A stretch of DNA of 64,000 nt. Source: Zygnema cylindricum (Eukaryota; Streptophyta; Zygnematophyceae; Zygnematales; Zygnemataceae). The notes below the pieces were generated by a model. That model was given only the letters and a program-made list of their open reading frames with translations, was not told the DNA's origin and searched no databases. The stretch covers positions 204,418-268,417 of the forward strand of contig JBBHKE010002124.1 of NCBI GenBank assembly GCA_037447655.1, in the 5' to 3' direction. How positions within the stretch are numbered: position 1 is the first letter of the stretch; each line of letters begins with the position of its first letter. The translations under genes were made by a program, and so were the position numbers. Shown piece by piece: positions 42,206 through 54,672 of this stretch.

Positions 42206-43650
42206 TTGGGGTGCTATCACTTCGGCTACCCGCGTCCGCGTCTCTATATCCGTATTCCTTATCATCTTAGAGAATCTATCCAAATAGATTCGCGTCTACC
42301 TTTAGAGTTATTGGCTAGTGATGTTTATAATGAAGCGGCATGGCATTCACTATTCATGTTTCCGCTTTGGGTTCTAATTTTGCCACCCCGAGGGGGAGCT
42401 AGTGGAGCTCGTGAGACGAGGGCTCGATGTCAACACTTTTTGCGTGGCGATTGGGAGTCTTTACAGCAAGAGCACACGGATCGAGTTATTGGAATTTCGG
42501 TCTCACCTCCTTGTCGTCGCGCCCAATTACCAAGTTCTACCGCTAGACTGCACCGGGCTGTCCTCCTTTCTCGTTCGGGTGAATTTTCTCGGGTCGCGCG
42601 AGCTCTTTGACCTTTCACACCCTGTCCCTCTTTAGAGACAATTGTTAACGCATTGCGATTGTTGCCTCCGCCTGCACCTGACGACATCCTCTCATTTGTT
42701 GAAGGGCATGACCCTCTTGAATTGTTTAAGTTGGATAGTGAAGCCTTTACCAAAGCCCTCATCAAGTCCCCTCACCTTTTAGTGGCCGTCTCTCAGGGAT
42801 GGTTTATGAATTACTCCGTGACATCTTTCCTCCTGAGACCCTATCCCTAGGATTTGACCTCCTCTTTAAGAAAGCCTCGGGGATGGCTCGTGGTCACATT
42901 CCCCAAAGTGTTGTCCTGCTTCTTTCTGCCGCTCGACTTGTGGCTGTTTCTAAGCTTGCTGGGGGGGAATTCGTCCAATTGCTATTGGTGAAGTTTTGTA
43001 TCGCTTGGTGGCTCGTGCTATTTGCATCCAACTCTAAGGAGAGTTTCACGACCATTTTTCGCCGAATTAATTTGGTGTTGCTACGAAGGGGGGTTGGGAG
43101 GCGGTTATACATAGACTACGAACTGTTTTGGATCTTCATCCAGATTGGGTGGTCATTCAGGTGGATGTGGCTAACGCTTTCAATACAATTGATCGCAATG
43201 CTATTTTTCCGGAAATTCGACATGCACCTTCACCTATCAACCAATTGTTCTATTTTGTCCGATCTTTTTATGCTCGGCCTAGCTCGCTACTCTTTCCTCT
43301 TGGGGGTCCGTTGGGTGATGTTGCCACTTTAGAGTCCGCAATCGACACTCGCCAAGGTGATCCCTTAGGGGCACCCCTTTTTGCTCTTGCCCATCTTCAA
43401 GCATTACCAGCGTCAGCTACGGCCTTCCCAGGTTGTTTATTTCATTCATTCGCGGATGACACGCATATCCTGGGTCCGCGCAATCAGGTTTTTTCTGCTT
43501 TCTCTCATTTTGCGGACCATCTTCATTGGATCGCGCTCTCTGTTAAACCATCTAAGTGTGTGGCTTAGTGCCCACGAGGTTTGCCGTCGGATTGCCCGCT
43601 CCCCAACGGTTTTTGTTTTGCATCTCACGATGAGGGTATCAAGGCTTTAG
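42206..43650 (+). pseudogene. Reverse transcriptase domain of the non-LTR element
   Basis: Pieces in successive frames: SRSGEFSRVARAL (linker before RT), GHIPQSVVLLLSAARLVAVSK, RPIAIGEVLYRLVAR, FGVATKGG, WVVIQVDVANAFNTIDR (motif A Asp), DTRQGDPLGAPLFALAHLQAL (motif B), and FHSFADDTHILG (catalytic DD at 43455-43460). SVKPSKCVA follows, with a TAG (43566-43568) where a Trp is usual, then GIKALGCPIGG. Target-primed RT activity is inferred for the family; this copy is broken. Confidence 0.85.
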
Positions 43651-44017
43651 GCTGCCCTATTGGTGGTTCCTCTTTTGTCAACCAGGTGGTTGAGGATGCG
43701 CTATTGGAGGATCTTTCTCGCAGCGACGACCTCCCCAAGCTGTCAGATGCACAAGTGGCGTTTTTGATCTTGATCCATTGTTTTGCACAGCGCCTTCTTT
43801 ATCTTGCGCGGACTTTACCACCCACGACTTGTTTTCTGTCTTCCCTTAAGGATTTTGACGGCAAACATTTGGGTCTGCTTCATCACCTCGTTGGTCATGG
43901 GATTTTTGATCGTCCGGGGAGGGCACTCGCACGTCAACAAGCAAGCCTCCCAATTTCCAACGGCAGTTTAGGTTTTATTTCCGTGGCCAAAGTTGCGCCA
44001 ACCGCGTATATGGGTAG

Positions 44018-45060
44018 TTGGCTTTGGTGGTTCCTACCATCACTTCTCATTTCATTGTGAATGATGTCCCCATTTTGGCGCAAGTTGTCTCTAAGGTGGA
44101 AGACGGCCTATTTCCATTTCACGAAGCTTTCCTTTCCGCTCGTGCTCCACTACCCCCGACGCTCGACACCAAATTCTACCTTTTTCCTTCTCTCATGGCC
44201 GACACTAACTTCCAACTTCAACAACGCATATCTGAGCAAGTAGCCGCTGCTGATTTTGCAAACCTCTTAGAGGCGCTACCTTCTGCTAAGGCGCGTGCTC
44301 GTTTACGTTCGTGTTCTGGGCCTGAGGCAGGTGCATGGCTACAAGCAACACCAACGTTTTTGACACTCCGTCTATCGTCTGACCAATTACTTTTGCTCTA
44401 CGCTTGCGGTTGGGTTTGCCTCACCCTCTGCTTTTGGGGGGGTCTCGGTATGTTTGTAAGCAAGTTATTGATGCTGAGGAAATCCATTTGCTTCGTTGCT
44501 TGCATGGTGGGGAACGAACTGTCGCGCATGATTTGGTGCAAGATGCCATTGCTGCCATTAGTGCCGAGGCGGGCTACACTGTCAAACGTGAGGTTTCTAA
44601 TATACTTCCACCTCGGCCCCAATCTAAGGGTTCTCGCAGCCCTCGGGTTGACTTGGTCTTTCTTCATGGTGGTGGGGGGACGCTTGGCGATGTGGTCCTC
44701 ACGGATCCAACTGGCACACACATTTCATCTTGCGGGGCTTTGCATTCAGGTGTGGCGGCTCAAGAAGCAACGGCTAGAAAAGAACGAGACTATGGTCATC
44801 GAGACTCGTTAGATGAGTTTGTCCCATTTGCAGTGGAGATTTTCGGTTATTTGGACAAGTCTTTCGGTGACTTAATTCGATAATGTGCGCGAAGAACGTT
44901 TAAACCTCTGGGTCAAAGGAGTCCTCCATCGAGTCTATTAATTGCGTTTTACCGTCAACGTGTCTCAATTGCACTTTCAACGTGCGCAAGAGGCCGCTCT
45001 CCTTCGACGTAGCACACTCGCGGACAATTGGCGGGGTCTTCCAGACCTTCCGCCAAGGGA
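44018..45060 (+). pseudogene. C-terminal Cys/His and R2-like endonuclease region
   Basis: The 44018 frame has the conserved RT-thumb-to-linker text (ALPSAKARARLRSCSGPEAGAWLQATP). The 44404-44883 frame has a Cys/His cluster (YVC...HLLRCLHGG...AHD), then RVDLVF, DVVLTDP and ARKERDYGH, then FVPFAVEIFG. The D...D-V...K...Y spacing resembles the restriction-like endonuclease of R2-type elements (K/RPD, DV, K). Weaker text (LHFQRAQEAALLRRS) continues to about 45060 after a frameshift. Confidence 0.65.
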
Positions 45061-45561
45061 CCCTATTCACATCCATGATCTCCGTGGTTGTGGACCTTAG
45101 TTTGCCTAAGGGTAGTCTTGTCTAGGCTCTTTCATTTTGTTGGCGGTCTTAGTTTATTGTTTTTTTTTGGTTCTTTGCTCTTGTTTGTTTTGTCGTATTT
45201 TTTTTTGATTTTAGGAGTAGATTACTTTTTTGTGACTCTTGTAGTCCCAAATGTTTTTTTTTTCCAGTTTTACCTTTTTTGTACTAAGATGGTTTTTCTA
45301 TCCCAATTTTTGCAATAAAACAAAGTCCGAAGAAAGTACATGAAAATGGGCCATGTGTACATTTGTCCTCCGAAAAAAACGGTCATAGTATAGAGTGATC
45401 TTGTGCTGTAGGTCGTCGACAAAAAGAAATTGCGTCGAAGCCTGTCGTTTCCGGACATAAAATGTTTTACGACCGTAATAAAGTAATAAACTCTATATAG
45501 CACTTATTTACTCAATATCAACTTATGAAGCAGGTTTCTATCCGTTTTAAAATGTAAAGTA

Positions 45562-46080
45562 CATCGTGAATTGCTTATAGTGTTAATAACACTATATTCG
45601 GGCCCTTACATTTTGACCCTTGAACCTTAAAGAAAATTAACAATACTAATTTTTTCTTTACCTTAATAAATGTACGGTTAAATTTGCGTCATTATGACAG
45701 GTTTTTAGAAAGTGTAGTGTACGAAATGTGTCAATCCGTACTAAAACTCCTCGTCTTTTGGCAAACGGATGGAAAAAGTGTAAGATAACAGCGTCAAGAC
45801 CGGAAAGTGAGAGGCACTAATACATAAAAGCGCTCTCAAAATTGATTCCTAGTAATAAAGACAAGCGGAATCAAGCAAACTTGTTCTCACATATTCGAAC
45901 GTCGACTATGTGAACACAGGTTAGAGGGGCTACACAATAGGAATGAGTATTCTAATTCGTGTTAGATGTATAAATTGGAGTTAGTGTTTTTTGGCGCGAG
46001 GTCAAGAAACCCAATATAAGGTTAATAACACTTTTTTTCGTTACACTAATAAATTCTTACAGTACAACCGATTCACGTTG
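45562..46080. mobile_element. TA-flanked MITE, diverged, 519 bp
   Basis: The left end CATCGTGAATTGCTTATAG and right end CGATTCACGTTG are diverged copies of the CACCGCGAATCGC terminus. Flanked by TA (45560-45561, 46081-46082). Size matches the 526-bp member. No coding capacity. Confidence 0.6.
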
Positions 46081-46082
46081 TA

Positions 46083-47949
46083 ATTACTAAAACATTCCTA
46101 ACACTCAAGTGAACACGAGTTTAATGAAATCTTTTGTTGTAGTGTTGCGTATCGGGTAATTTAATATCGCGTTGTCGGTCAAAGAGGGGGAGAATGGGGG
46201 GAGGGGGGTGTTCACAATGAGGGCGAGCCTTTCGATACTTTGTCTTAATCCATCCCGTACCACAATATTGAAATGCAGTACATAATAAAAGTACGGGAAA
46301 CTTACGTAGATATTGTAGTAATTATCAAACCCATATTTATCGGTTATATATATCAATAACATATAAAAGGTGGTCATGTATCTCTTGCCACTACAAAAGG
46401 TCACCCTTATGGGTCATTAAACATCAAAATGCATTAGTTTAAAGGGTTGTTGACACGTTTCCATTCAACTTGAGGGAAAAGGAGACAATGTGAATTTCCT
46501 TTTTCACACACATTTGACATGTAAATGGCAAGTCCTTCCCACACATGCGTCCCATTCAATTCACTAGATTTCTTTTTATTAACTCACCTCTTAATATCCT
46601 TCATCAAATATGTAAATGTATGAGTTTGCAATGCCACGTTAATTGATTATTTGTGGACTTGTTTGCTTTATTTTTGGAGGTTTTGCTTTTTATGGCTTTG
46701 GTTTTAATTTGACCGCATTTCTCCATAGATAGTCGTGTCTCCCCCTCTCGATTGGGGAGGGTGGCTCTTAATGCGAGCTTTGGGAACTTTAATGGGAGGC
46801 CCCACTTCATTCGATTTGTACAAGGTTCCTTTTTTTCGCCTCTCGTAATGGTTAGTCCCTCTCGCATAAGCTTGATTTTGCCTTTAGTTTGCCATACCTG
46901 ATTTTGCCTTTAGTTTGCCATACCGACCAGATGCTGGTGTTTTCAACTTGTTTGGGTGATTAGAGATTTCTTTTCGAATTCAAAACAAAGAGTAAGTAAT
47001 TGATCATGCAAGAGGTGAATTTTCCATCTATGAAAAACTAAATTTCTATGTCATCTATTTTTGTGGCGAGCGTCGTTTGTTTCTCCCCACGTAAATGTGA
47101 CAAGGAAAACCATTCGCATTTGAATCATACATGTTAAGACTCGCTAGTGTCGATCATCTAGTCGTTGGAGCTCGTCGCAACAAAATATGCCATTATCGCG
47201 TGTGCATTTTTGATTTACTTCACATTTACTTCCTCCTTCTTCAAATTCGCCTCATCCACCTTTCGTGCTTCTTGTTATGTGTTATTTACGTTCGTTTCTA
47301 TGTCTAACTTTTTTATTTGCAAATGCAAATGCCAAGCTTGTGACTTGGGTATATTTCCTGGTTATGAGTTGTATGCTCAATTTGTGTTTAAAGAGAATCT
47401 GCTCATATTTTTTATAGTTCCAAAAGTCAAAGTCTCGCTAATTAAATCAAATCTATGTATGTTTGTATTTAATTAAGGGAAATAATGATAAAAGTGATCT
47501 AAGTATCTAGTTACGAGGATGAATTTGACGACGTCAACTTTGGCTAGCACATTTGCATAGTGTGAGGTGTATGCCTTCAAAAACGTCTTGTTTTTATATA
47601 AAGTTGTCATTAACATTTTTGGAATTTGACGCGAGATTTTAAGCTTCTATTTTACTATAAATCACACTGAAATTTCAGATGAGGTCTTACATCATGTCTT
47701 GTTCTTATGATGTTTATATGCTAATCCTCAAATCAATATGTTTAAACCTCCCTTGTATCCCAACACTTTATACTTATCCAATCATCCTTTTTCAAGTTGT
47801 TTGTGTTTGTACGGATAAGACGTAGCTCCACTTCGATGACATTTTGTTAGCCGTTCCTCTTCTTCGTTGTGTTAATGGCTTCTACCCACAGCTTGGGGCG
47901 TGTATTATGGTTTTCCAACATATACATTTTCATCTTGGCGAGTGTGTAG
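46083..47949. other. Left flank of copia D, no gene recognised
   Basis: The segment near 46137-46245 (TAGTGTTGCGTATCGGG...TTCGATACT) looks like a MITE fragment. The rest is continuous with 60115-60953 across the copia D insertion. No ORF with recognisable content was found in the joined flank. Confidence 0.4.
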
Positions 47950-48040
47950 TTCATTGTAGAAATTTAAAGGTTATTTTTGGTATTTTCTAGGTTTTGTAAA
48001 AGATAAAATGCAGAAAAAAAGCAGAGGCATTCTGCCTCTA

Positions 48041-48094
48041 TCTCCTCTCTCCAACTCCCACAATTGTCGCAGTCACTGAAAGTTGGAGAGGGAG
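48041..48094 (+). ncRNA. Conserved U3 hairpin (element D copy)
   Basis: Arms CTCTCTCCAACT and AGTTGGAGAGGGAG flank a loop with ATTGTCGCAGTCACTG. Compare 19457-19513 (element B): loop conserved, arms changed together. Confidence 0.6.
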
Positions 48095-48221
48095 CAAGAG
48101 CCATGGCTGCCTATGCTATCCAGACGGGGACAGACATTAGATTGATAGATTTACCAAAATAGTACTTGACGGACCCAAGATTTGAACCTGGTACCGGCCG
48201 TTCGTCAAAGACTCCGGTAGC

Positions 48222-49223
48222 TGTTGAAATAAGTAGTTTTTGTATTTTCTAGTTTAAAATAAATTAGCGGAAACATATATAAGAAATGATGGCAGCCTGC
48301 CTCCATCTCTTCTCTCTCTCCCCCATACTTGTTGTAGTCACTGAAAGAGAGAGAGAGCGATGGAGCCATGGCTGCCTCAGCTCCATAGGAAGGACTAAAG
48401 AGTGACTTAAGTCACTCTCAACAAAAGGTTGGGTCCGGCAAGACTCGAACCCCCGACCGGTAGAGCGCGGCGTAGCCGTTAGCTCTAACCAGTCTGTCGT
48501 AGAAGTCCGTTAGATTATATAGGGTTTCATTCATATATAAACTGTTGTATAGTACCGAAATGATCTAACTGGAATATGAAACGAAACGAACATAGAACTT
48601 GTTAAGGTTTAGTGCGAAACGTCATTTTGCACGAAACAAATGAAACAAACACTTTTAACGGTCGACATTTAATGTCGGATTTAATCCGACGGCGCACGTC
48701 GTCGCCGAGATCGCGGAATGGTCACTTTGGATTTTATGGACGTGGCATGACGTGGCGCCGCGTGGAAGGATGACATTCGGTCGCGGGAATTCCGGAGGAA
48801 ATACGGACAAGTGGAAAAATGACACGCGTCCACTCAAGAGCCTTGTCGTACACCGGCCGTACAAAAAGTACATCGGCCATAGTACCTTTCTGTACTTTAC
48901 AGTAATACGATTGGTTCGTACTTTAGTAGATAGGGGTTGTGAGAGGGATTTAGGACTTAGGAAATATTTGGTAGACAGACACCTCTCTCTAAGAGAGCTT
49001 TGTATAAATTGGCATTTTTGCCGGCTCATAACTTATCGCCTGGTTGGCCGTTTTCAGTGATTCTTTTTGCTACGGACTCAGGGGAGTCCAGGCTACACAG
49101 GGGTGCAGTCAAATTCTCAGTTTGCCTTCTTGGGCAGAAGTGGTTGTGGCTTAAAGTGGGTTAGTTAAATACTATCTAGAGGCTTCTTGTATTCTGTAGT
49201 CAAATGGAGGACACAGAATTGCA
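48222..49223 (+). repeat. Element C 5' LTR
   Basis: Begins TGTTGAAATAAG and ends GAATTGCA. Contains a CT/GA hairpin (about 48306-48358), an antisense tRNA-like unit, a GTAC inverted repeat (near 48865-48895), TATAAAT at 49003-49009, and leader hairpins at 49075-49088 (GACTC-AGGG-GAGTC) and 49093-49108. Confidence 0.95.
48431..48506 (-). other. tRNA-like unit in element C LTR
   Basis: The minus strand has A-box-like CAGACTGGTTAGAGC and a canonical B-box GGGTTCGAGTC at tRNA spacing. Its sequence differs from the B/D/E version, yet occupies the same place and antisense orientation. A copy is in the 3' LTR (about 53119-53194). The T stem is only partly paired. Confidence 0.65.
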
Positions 49224-52200
49224 GGTTATGGGCCCACCCTCTAGGGTGCCCACCTTCAATGGATCTGGGTTTATCTATTGGGAAGCCATGATGATGGGAG
49301 CTTTGTGTGAAAAACGATACTGGGGTATCGTCAGTGGACAAGTGAAACGTCCACCTTCGGGAACTCCACCAGGATTTGGGGGAGTAAGGTTTTCTGCAAC
49401 AACGGCTGCCTCAGCGGAGGAGGCATATGATGGGGACAGCAGTGTGTCCGAAAAGGAGAAAGGGAAGGAGACACCCCTCACTCCTATTGCCACAGTATCG
49501 GGAACGGCGACCGTGAAGACCGTGGAGAACGATACTCAAATGTGGGAGGATGTAAACATGGCTGCCAAGAACTTCATTTTGAGGCACCTCACTCAAGGTT
49601 TGGCCACTCCTCATCTTCACATTTACAAGGCAGAGGAATTGTGGGAGAGTTTGGTGGAGATTTATAGAGCTGGAACTATTCAGGAGCTCCAGTTGGCTGA
49701 GCAAAAGCTATTGAGTTACACTTACAAAGGAGGAAAGATGTTAGATTACTGTAATGATCTTTCTTGTTTGTATATAGAAATGGAAAGTGCCGGGTGGACA
49801 GGTACAATGAAAATGAAAGTTAACACCCTTATCATGAAATTACCAGATGAGTTCGAAAACATAGTGTACTGAGTACAGGGAATGCCTGATAGTTCATGGA
49901 AATGGAACACAGTAGTCAGGATGATACTTGTGCAGGAAAACACAATGGAGATTAGGAGAGGAGGAAAGAGCATTCAAGCTCTAGCAACAGGAGGGGACCG
50001 ATGGGGGAAAGATCTGAAGAAACCTTATAGAGGGGAAAGAGATAATTTTGGGGGACAGAGGCCCCCAAAGGGTCTTTGTCATTATTGCAAAAAGCCGGGA
50101 CACTTTATTGCAGATTGTGTCAAGTTGTCAGAGCTGAGGCTCCAAGAAAACCGTGGAGGGGGTTCTTCCGGAGGGAAGAAAAAGGCACTTGTGGTTACAA
50201 AAGTGTCAGGAGAAATCGAGGATGAGTCATCTGAGGAGGATGGGGAGCTTCTTCTTGACGAGAGTCTGGAGGAGAAGGAGATCCCTCGGAGGTAGAAGTG
50301 TGCCCTTGGAGCAATTCGGGAAGCTCCACAGGAAGGATGGATCATCGACTCAGGTGCATCCATGCATATGTGCCGTGATAAAGAACTCTTCACTAAGCTA
50401 CGAAAGATTCCTACTGTAGAGATAGAGTATGGGGATGGGAGAGTGGTTACTACAGATCTAGTGGGATCAGTAGATCTGAAAGTCTTAGTGGAGGGTAAGA
50501 CCTCTATACTTACATTCTCAGATGTACTTTACATTCCTCAGTTGAGTAAAAATCTTGTCTCTACGTCTGTGTTAGATGACAAAGAGTTTGATACCTTCAC
50601 CAGGAAGGGAGTCTTTACAGCTAAGTATGGGAATGAAGTTTACTTCACACCAGATAAGGGTAGCCAAGGAATGTTTAGGCTTAACTTGAGTAATGAAAAG
50701 AAGAATGCTTACTATGTTGGTGTTCCTAAGGTGATGATTTGGCATAAGCGTTTGGGGCATGTGCATTTTGATAGGTTAAGGGAAATGAAAAAGCTTGGGG
50801 TAGTAGATGGCATTCAGTTTGGGGATAATAAAATAATGGATGATTGTAGTGGTTGTGCTCAAGGTAAGGCTCACAGACTTCCCTTTCCCAAAGCCGCCAC
50901 ATATAGAGGTGAGAAAGTGTTAGATTTGGTCCACACAGATATTTGGGGACCTGCAAAAGTACCTTCGGTTGGAGGAAAGAGGTTTATGATGACAATAACT
51001 GATGATTGGTCTAGATACTCTAGAGTCTACTTTCTGAAAAATAAGTCTGAAGCATCCACTTACTTCAAAGAATATAAAGCTTGGAGTGAGAAGTTGCATG
51101 AAACCCCTATTAAGAGGATAAGGAGTGATAATGGGGGGGAATATACCTCTAACCAGTTTGAGGAATATTTGAGAGATGAGGGAGTGCAACACCAGAAAAC
51201 TGTACCATATAACCCGGAACAAAATGGGGTAGCTGAGAGGTTGAATAGAACACTAGGAGATAGTGCATGCAGTATGTTGGCAGACAAGAAAATAGGAAAG
51301 AGATTTTGGGCAGAGGCAATGAACTGTGCCAACTATATTAAGAATAGAGTCCTCACCTCAGCAGTAAAGGGAGTCACACCTTATGAGAGATGGGTTGGAA
51401 GGAAACCAGATATCTCACACCTTAAAGTATTTGGTAGCCAAGTTTACAGTCTTGACACGGATAGGAAAAACTGGAAACTAGATGCTAAGGGAAAACCTGG
51501 ATACTTTGTGGGATATGATGAGGATGTTAAGGGATATAGAGTATATGACTTGGCAAAGAAAGATATCATTCTGATCAAACACTTAGTTGTCATGGATGAA
51601 GGGAAGTCATTTGACCCCTTCAAATATACAAAGAAGATTAGGATCAGATTTGAGTCTGAAAGTGAGGAGAACTCGGTCGTTCCCGAAAGGGATATGGGTG
51701 ACACCGTGATTACAGATTCAGGGGAGATCCAAGATACAGGAGACTCACCGGAAACCTCACATACTCCTATGGACTTCGAGGAGATAGAAGAAGCGGGACA
51801 AGAACCGGTTTCCATGGACAGGGGAGCCGATGAAACAGTGAGAAGAAATCCAAGACTTCCATCCATTCTTGCTTCAGAGTTTGAGGGAGGAAGAAGGAGC
51901 AGCAAAAGATTACAGGAAAAACAAGTCGCTCATAAGGTAACTAAGCTATCTCACCCTGATGAGCCTCAGTCTTACTCGGAGGCAGTGAATAGTCCAGAGA
52001 AAGAAAGATGGATTAGAGCTATAAATGATGAGATGGCTTCTATCATGGAAGCAAATACCTGGGAATTAGCAGATTTTCCTCCAGACAGAAAACCTATTGG
52101 GTGTAAATGGGTATTTAAACTAAAACTGAACCCAGATAATACCATTGAAAGATATAAGGCTCGATTGGTAGCGAAAGGGTTCACCCAAAAGGAAGGGATT

Positions 52201-52896
52201 GACTATGAGGAGACCTTTGCTCCAGTTGTTCGGTTCCCATCAGTAAGGATTCTCCTCAGCCTGGCAGCAGCGGAAGACATGGAAATCCATCAGATGGACA
52301 TTAAGACTGCGTTTCTTAATGGTGAGTTAGAGGAAGAAATTTTCATGAGACAACCCGAGGGGTTCGTGGAGGAAGGAGAAGAGAGCAAAGTCTGCAGGCT
52401 CATAAAGTCCTTATATGGACTAAAGCAGGCTCCCCGACAATGGAACAAGAAACTAGATGAGTTTCTTACCAGTTTGAGATATATCCGTATAAACTCTGAC
52501 CATTCTATCTATATGTTTGAAGATGAGAATGGTGTCATTTTTATTGCAATTTATGTGGATTATCTGCTTGTGTTGAGTAAATCCTTGGAAAAGATCAATA
52601 AGTTAAAAACAGAACTTAGAAGCAGATTTGATATGAAGGAGGGAGTGCATGAAGTGTTTTGTGATAATCAAGCGGCCATAGCAATTGCAGCAAATCCAAA
52701 ACATCATTTTAAGGCTAAACATATGGACATAAGATTAAGTTTTGTAAGAGAAAAAGTTGAGAATAAAATAGTGAATCTTGTATATAGATCTGATGAGGAA
52801 ATGGTAGCGGACATGATGACCAAACCTGTACCCTCGCCAAAATTAAAATACTGCAGGGAAAAATGTGGATTAAAAGAAAAATTAAAAATAGACTAG
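49204..52896 (+). pseudogene. Element C gag-pol
   Basis: One frame of 1230 codons from the LTR-borne ATG, with stops only at 49870-49872 (TGA, in gag) and 50293-50295 (TAG, just before protease). Order: gag with zinc knuckle CHYCKKPGHFIADC; protease WIIDSGASMHMC; integrase (CSGCAQGKAH, HTDIWGPAKVPS, RSDNGGEY, NGVAERLNRTL); RT (KPIGCKWVFKLKL, KTAFLNGELEEE, SLYGLKQAPRQW). The RT motif reads YVDYLL in place of YVDDLL. After RFDMK the frame jumps directly to CDNQAAIAIAANPKHHF, so about 220 residues of distal RT and most of RNase H are deleted in frame. Confidence 0.92.
49224..49236 (+). other. Primer-binding site of element C
   Basis: GGTTATGGGCCCA, identical to elements B and D, directly after the LTR and read through by gag as VMGPP. 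Confidence 0.75.
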
Positions 52897-52909
52897 AAAA
52901 TAAGGGGAG

Positions 52910-53911
52910 TGTTGAAATAAGTAGTTTTTGTATTTTCTAGTTTAAAATAAATTAGCGGAAACATATATAAGAAATGATGGCAGCCTGCCTCCATCTCTTC
53001 TCTCTCTCCCCCATACTTGTTGTAGTCACTGAAAGAGAGAGAGAGCGATGGAGCCATGGCTGCCTCAGCTCCATAGGAAGGACTAAAGAGTGACTTAAGT
53101 CACTCTCAACAAAAGGTTGAGTCCGGCAGGACTCGAACCCCCGACCGGTAGAGCGCGGCGTAGCCGTTAGCTCTAACCAGTCTGTCGTAGAAGTCCGTTA
53201 GATTATATAGGGTTTCATTCATATATAAACTGTTGTATAGTACCGAAATGATCTAGCTGGAATATGAAACGAAACGAACATAGAACTTGTTAAGGTTTAG
53301 TGCGAAACGTCATTTCGCACGAAACAAATGAAACAAACACTTTTAACGGTCGACATTTAATGTCGGATTTAATCCGACGGCGCACGTCGTCGCCGAGATC
53401 GCGGAATGGTCACTTTGGATTTTATGGACGTGGCATGACGTGGCGCCGCGTGGAAGGATGACATTCGGTCGCGGGAATTCCGGAGGAAATACGGACAAGT
53501 GGAAAAATGACACGCGTCCACTCAAGAGCCTTGTCGTACACCGGCCGTACAGAAAGTACATCGGCCATAGTACCTTTCTGTACTTTATAGTAATACGATT
53601 GGTTCGTACTTTAGTAGATAGGGGTTGTGAGAGGGATTTAGGACTTAGGAAATATTTGGTAGACAGACACCTCTCTCTAAGAGAGCTTTGTATAAATTGG
53701 CATTTTTGCCGGCTCATAACTTATCGCCTGGTTGGCCGTTTTCAGTGATTCTTTTTGCTACGGACTCAAGGGAGTCCAGGCTACACAGGGGTGCAGTCAA
53801 ATTCTCAGTTTGCCTTCTTGGGCAGAAGTGGTTGTGGCTTAAAGTGGGTTAGTTAAATACTATCTAGAGGCTTCCTGTATTCTGTAGTCCAATGGAGGAC
53901 ACAGAATTGCA
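52910..53911 (+). repeat. Element C 3' LTR
   Basis: 1002 bp, preceded by the polypurine tract AAATAAGGGGAG and followed by the GTAGC duplication. Confidence 0.95.
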
Positions 53912-54672
53912 GTAGCCGGTAGCCTTATCCAATTAGTCAAAGACCAAGGTTATATGATATAGGGTTTGATAGCTATGTAAATGTTTACAGGTAGGCTATT
54001 TCATTTAACAGGATATTTCGACATAGATACACTTTGTGTTGTGCGGGGTAGGGAACATTTGAAACGGATACCACGCACTTTATTTTGAAAACGAAACAAA
54101 TATCGCGCAAGTATTTATGACGGCTACGATTGAAATCTGATTTCATCGGACGGCCGCGAAGCATGCCGACATCGTGGAATAGGTTTTCAGCGGTTTGCGG
54201 TTTACGTCACATCGATTGACACGTGGCACAACCACATTGGATTACGCCATCTCCGGCGATTACAAAAACGAATCCAGATATGATATATGGCGACAAGTTG
54301 GCCATATCGTACAATGGCCGTACAGAAAGTACACCGGCATGTGTACCTTTCTCTACGACACATTATTATTATAGGTGCCGTACTTTAGTAGATAGAGTTT
54401 GAGAGAGAGATAGGACTTAGAAAAATTTGATAGATTGGACCCTCTCTCCTAGAGAACTTTTGTACAAAAGGTTAGCTTTGACCCTTCACAGCTAACTACT
54501 TAGGGGAGCAAATTCAGAGATTTTTTTTGTTATATACTTAAGGGATTCTTGTCTTCACAAACGTGAAGTTGGTCGGAGTTTTATCTGTCAGGGTGGCAAT
54601 TATTCTGGTGTAAACTCAAAAGGGTCAGGAATATCATAGGGGCTTTGAGTAAGCTGCCTACTCTGAGGGCCA

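Larger units (their letters stand above)
40177..45320 (+). mobile_element. Non-LTR retroelement with RT and R2-like endonuclease region
   Basis: In order: two tandem 5' monomers (40177-40750), an N-terminal coding part beginning MAPQKRRASRSLSPSS near 40994, a Pro/Ser/Leu-rich region with a TRIM inserted at 41425-41956, an RT domain (about 42650-43700), and a C-terminal region with a Cys/His cluster and a nuclease-like domain to about 45060. The 3' UTR ends near AATAAA at 45315. Frameshifts and stops occur throughout, so the copy is dead. No LTR or TSD was seen. Confidence 0.8.
48222..53911 (+). mobile_element. Ty1/copia element C (young, defective)
   Basis: LTRs 48222-49223 and 52910-53911, both 1002 bp with about nine differences. 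Flanked by GTAGC (48217-48221, 53912-53916). Internal region 49224-52909 holds one gag-pol frame. It inserted into the tRNA-like part of the element D 5' LTR. Defects: two in-frame stops, altered RT active site, and deletion of part of RT/RNase H. Confidence 0.96.

Noticed and set aside
46604-46867. Minus-strand ORF left of element D
   Set aside because: Short, unrecognised and without neighbouring exons; not enough to call a gene.
48431-48506. Functional tRNA gene in the element C LTR
   Set aside because: The acceptor and T stems pair poorly and no terminator T-run was found at the expected place; kept as a tRNA-like unit.
49870-50295. Programmed stop-codon readthrough separating gag and pol in element C
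   Set aside because: Element D has CAG in place of the TAG, and element B has no stop at the TGA position, so both look like point mutations.
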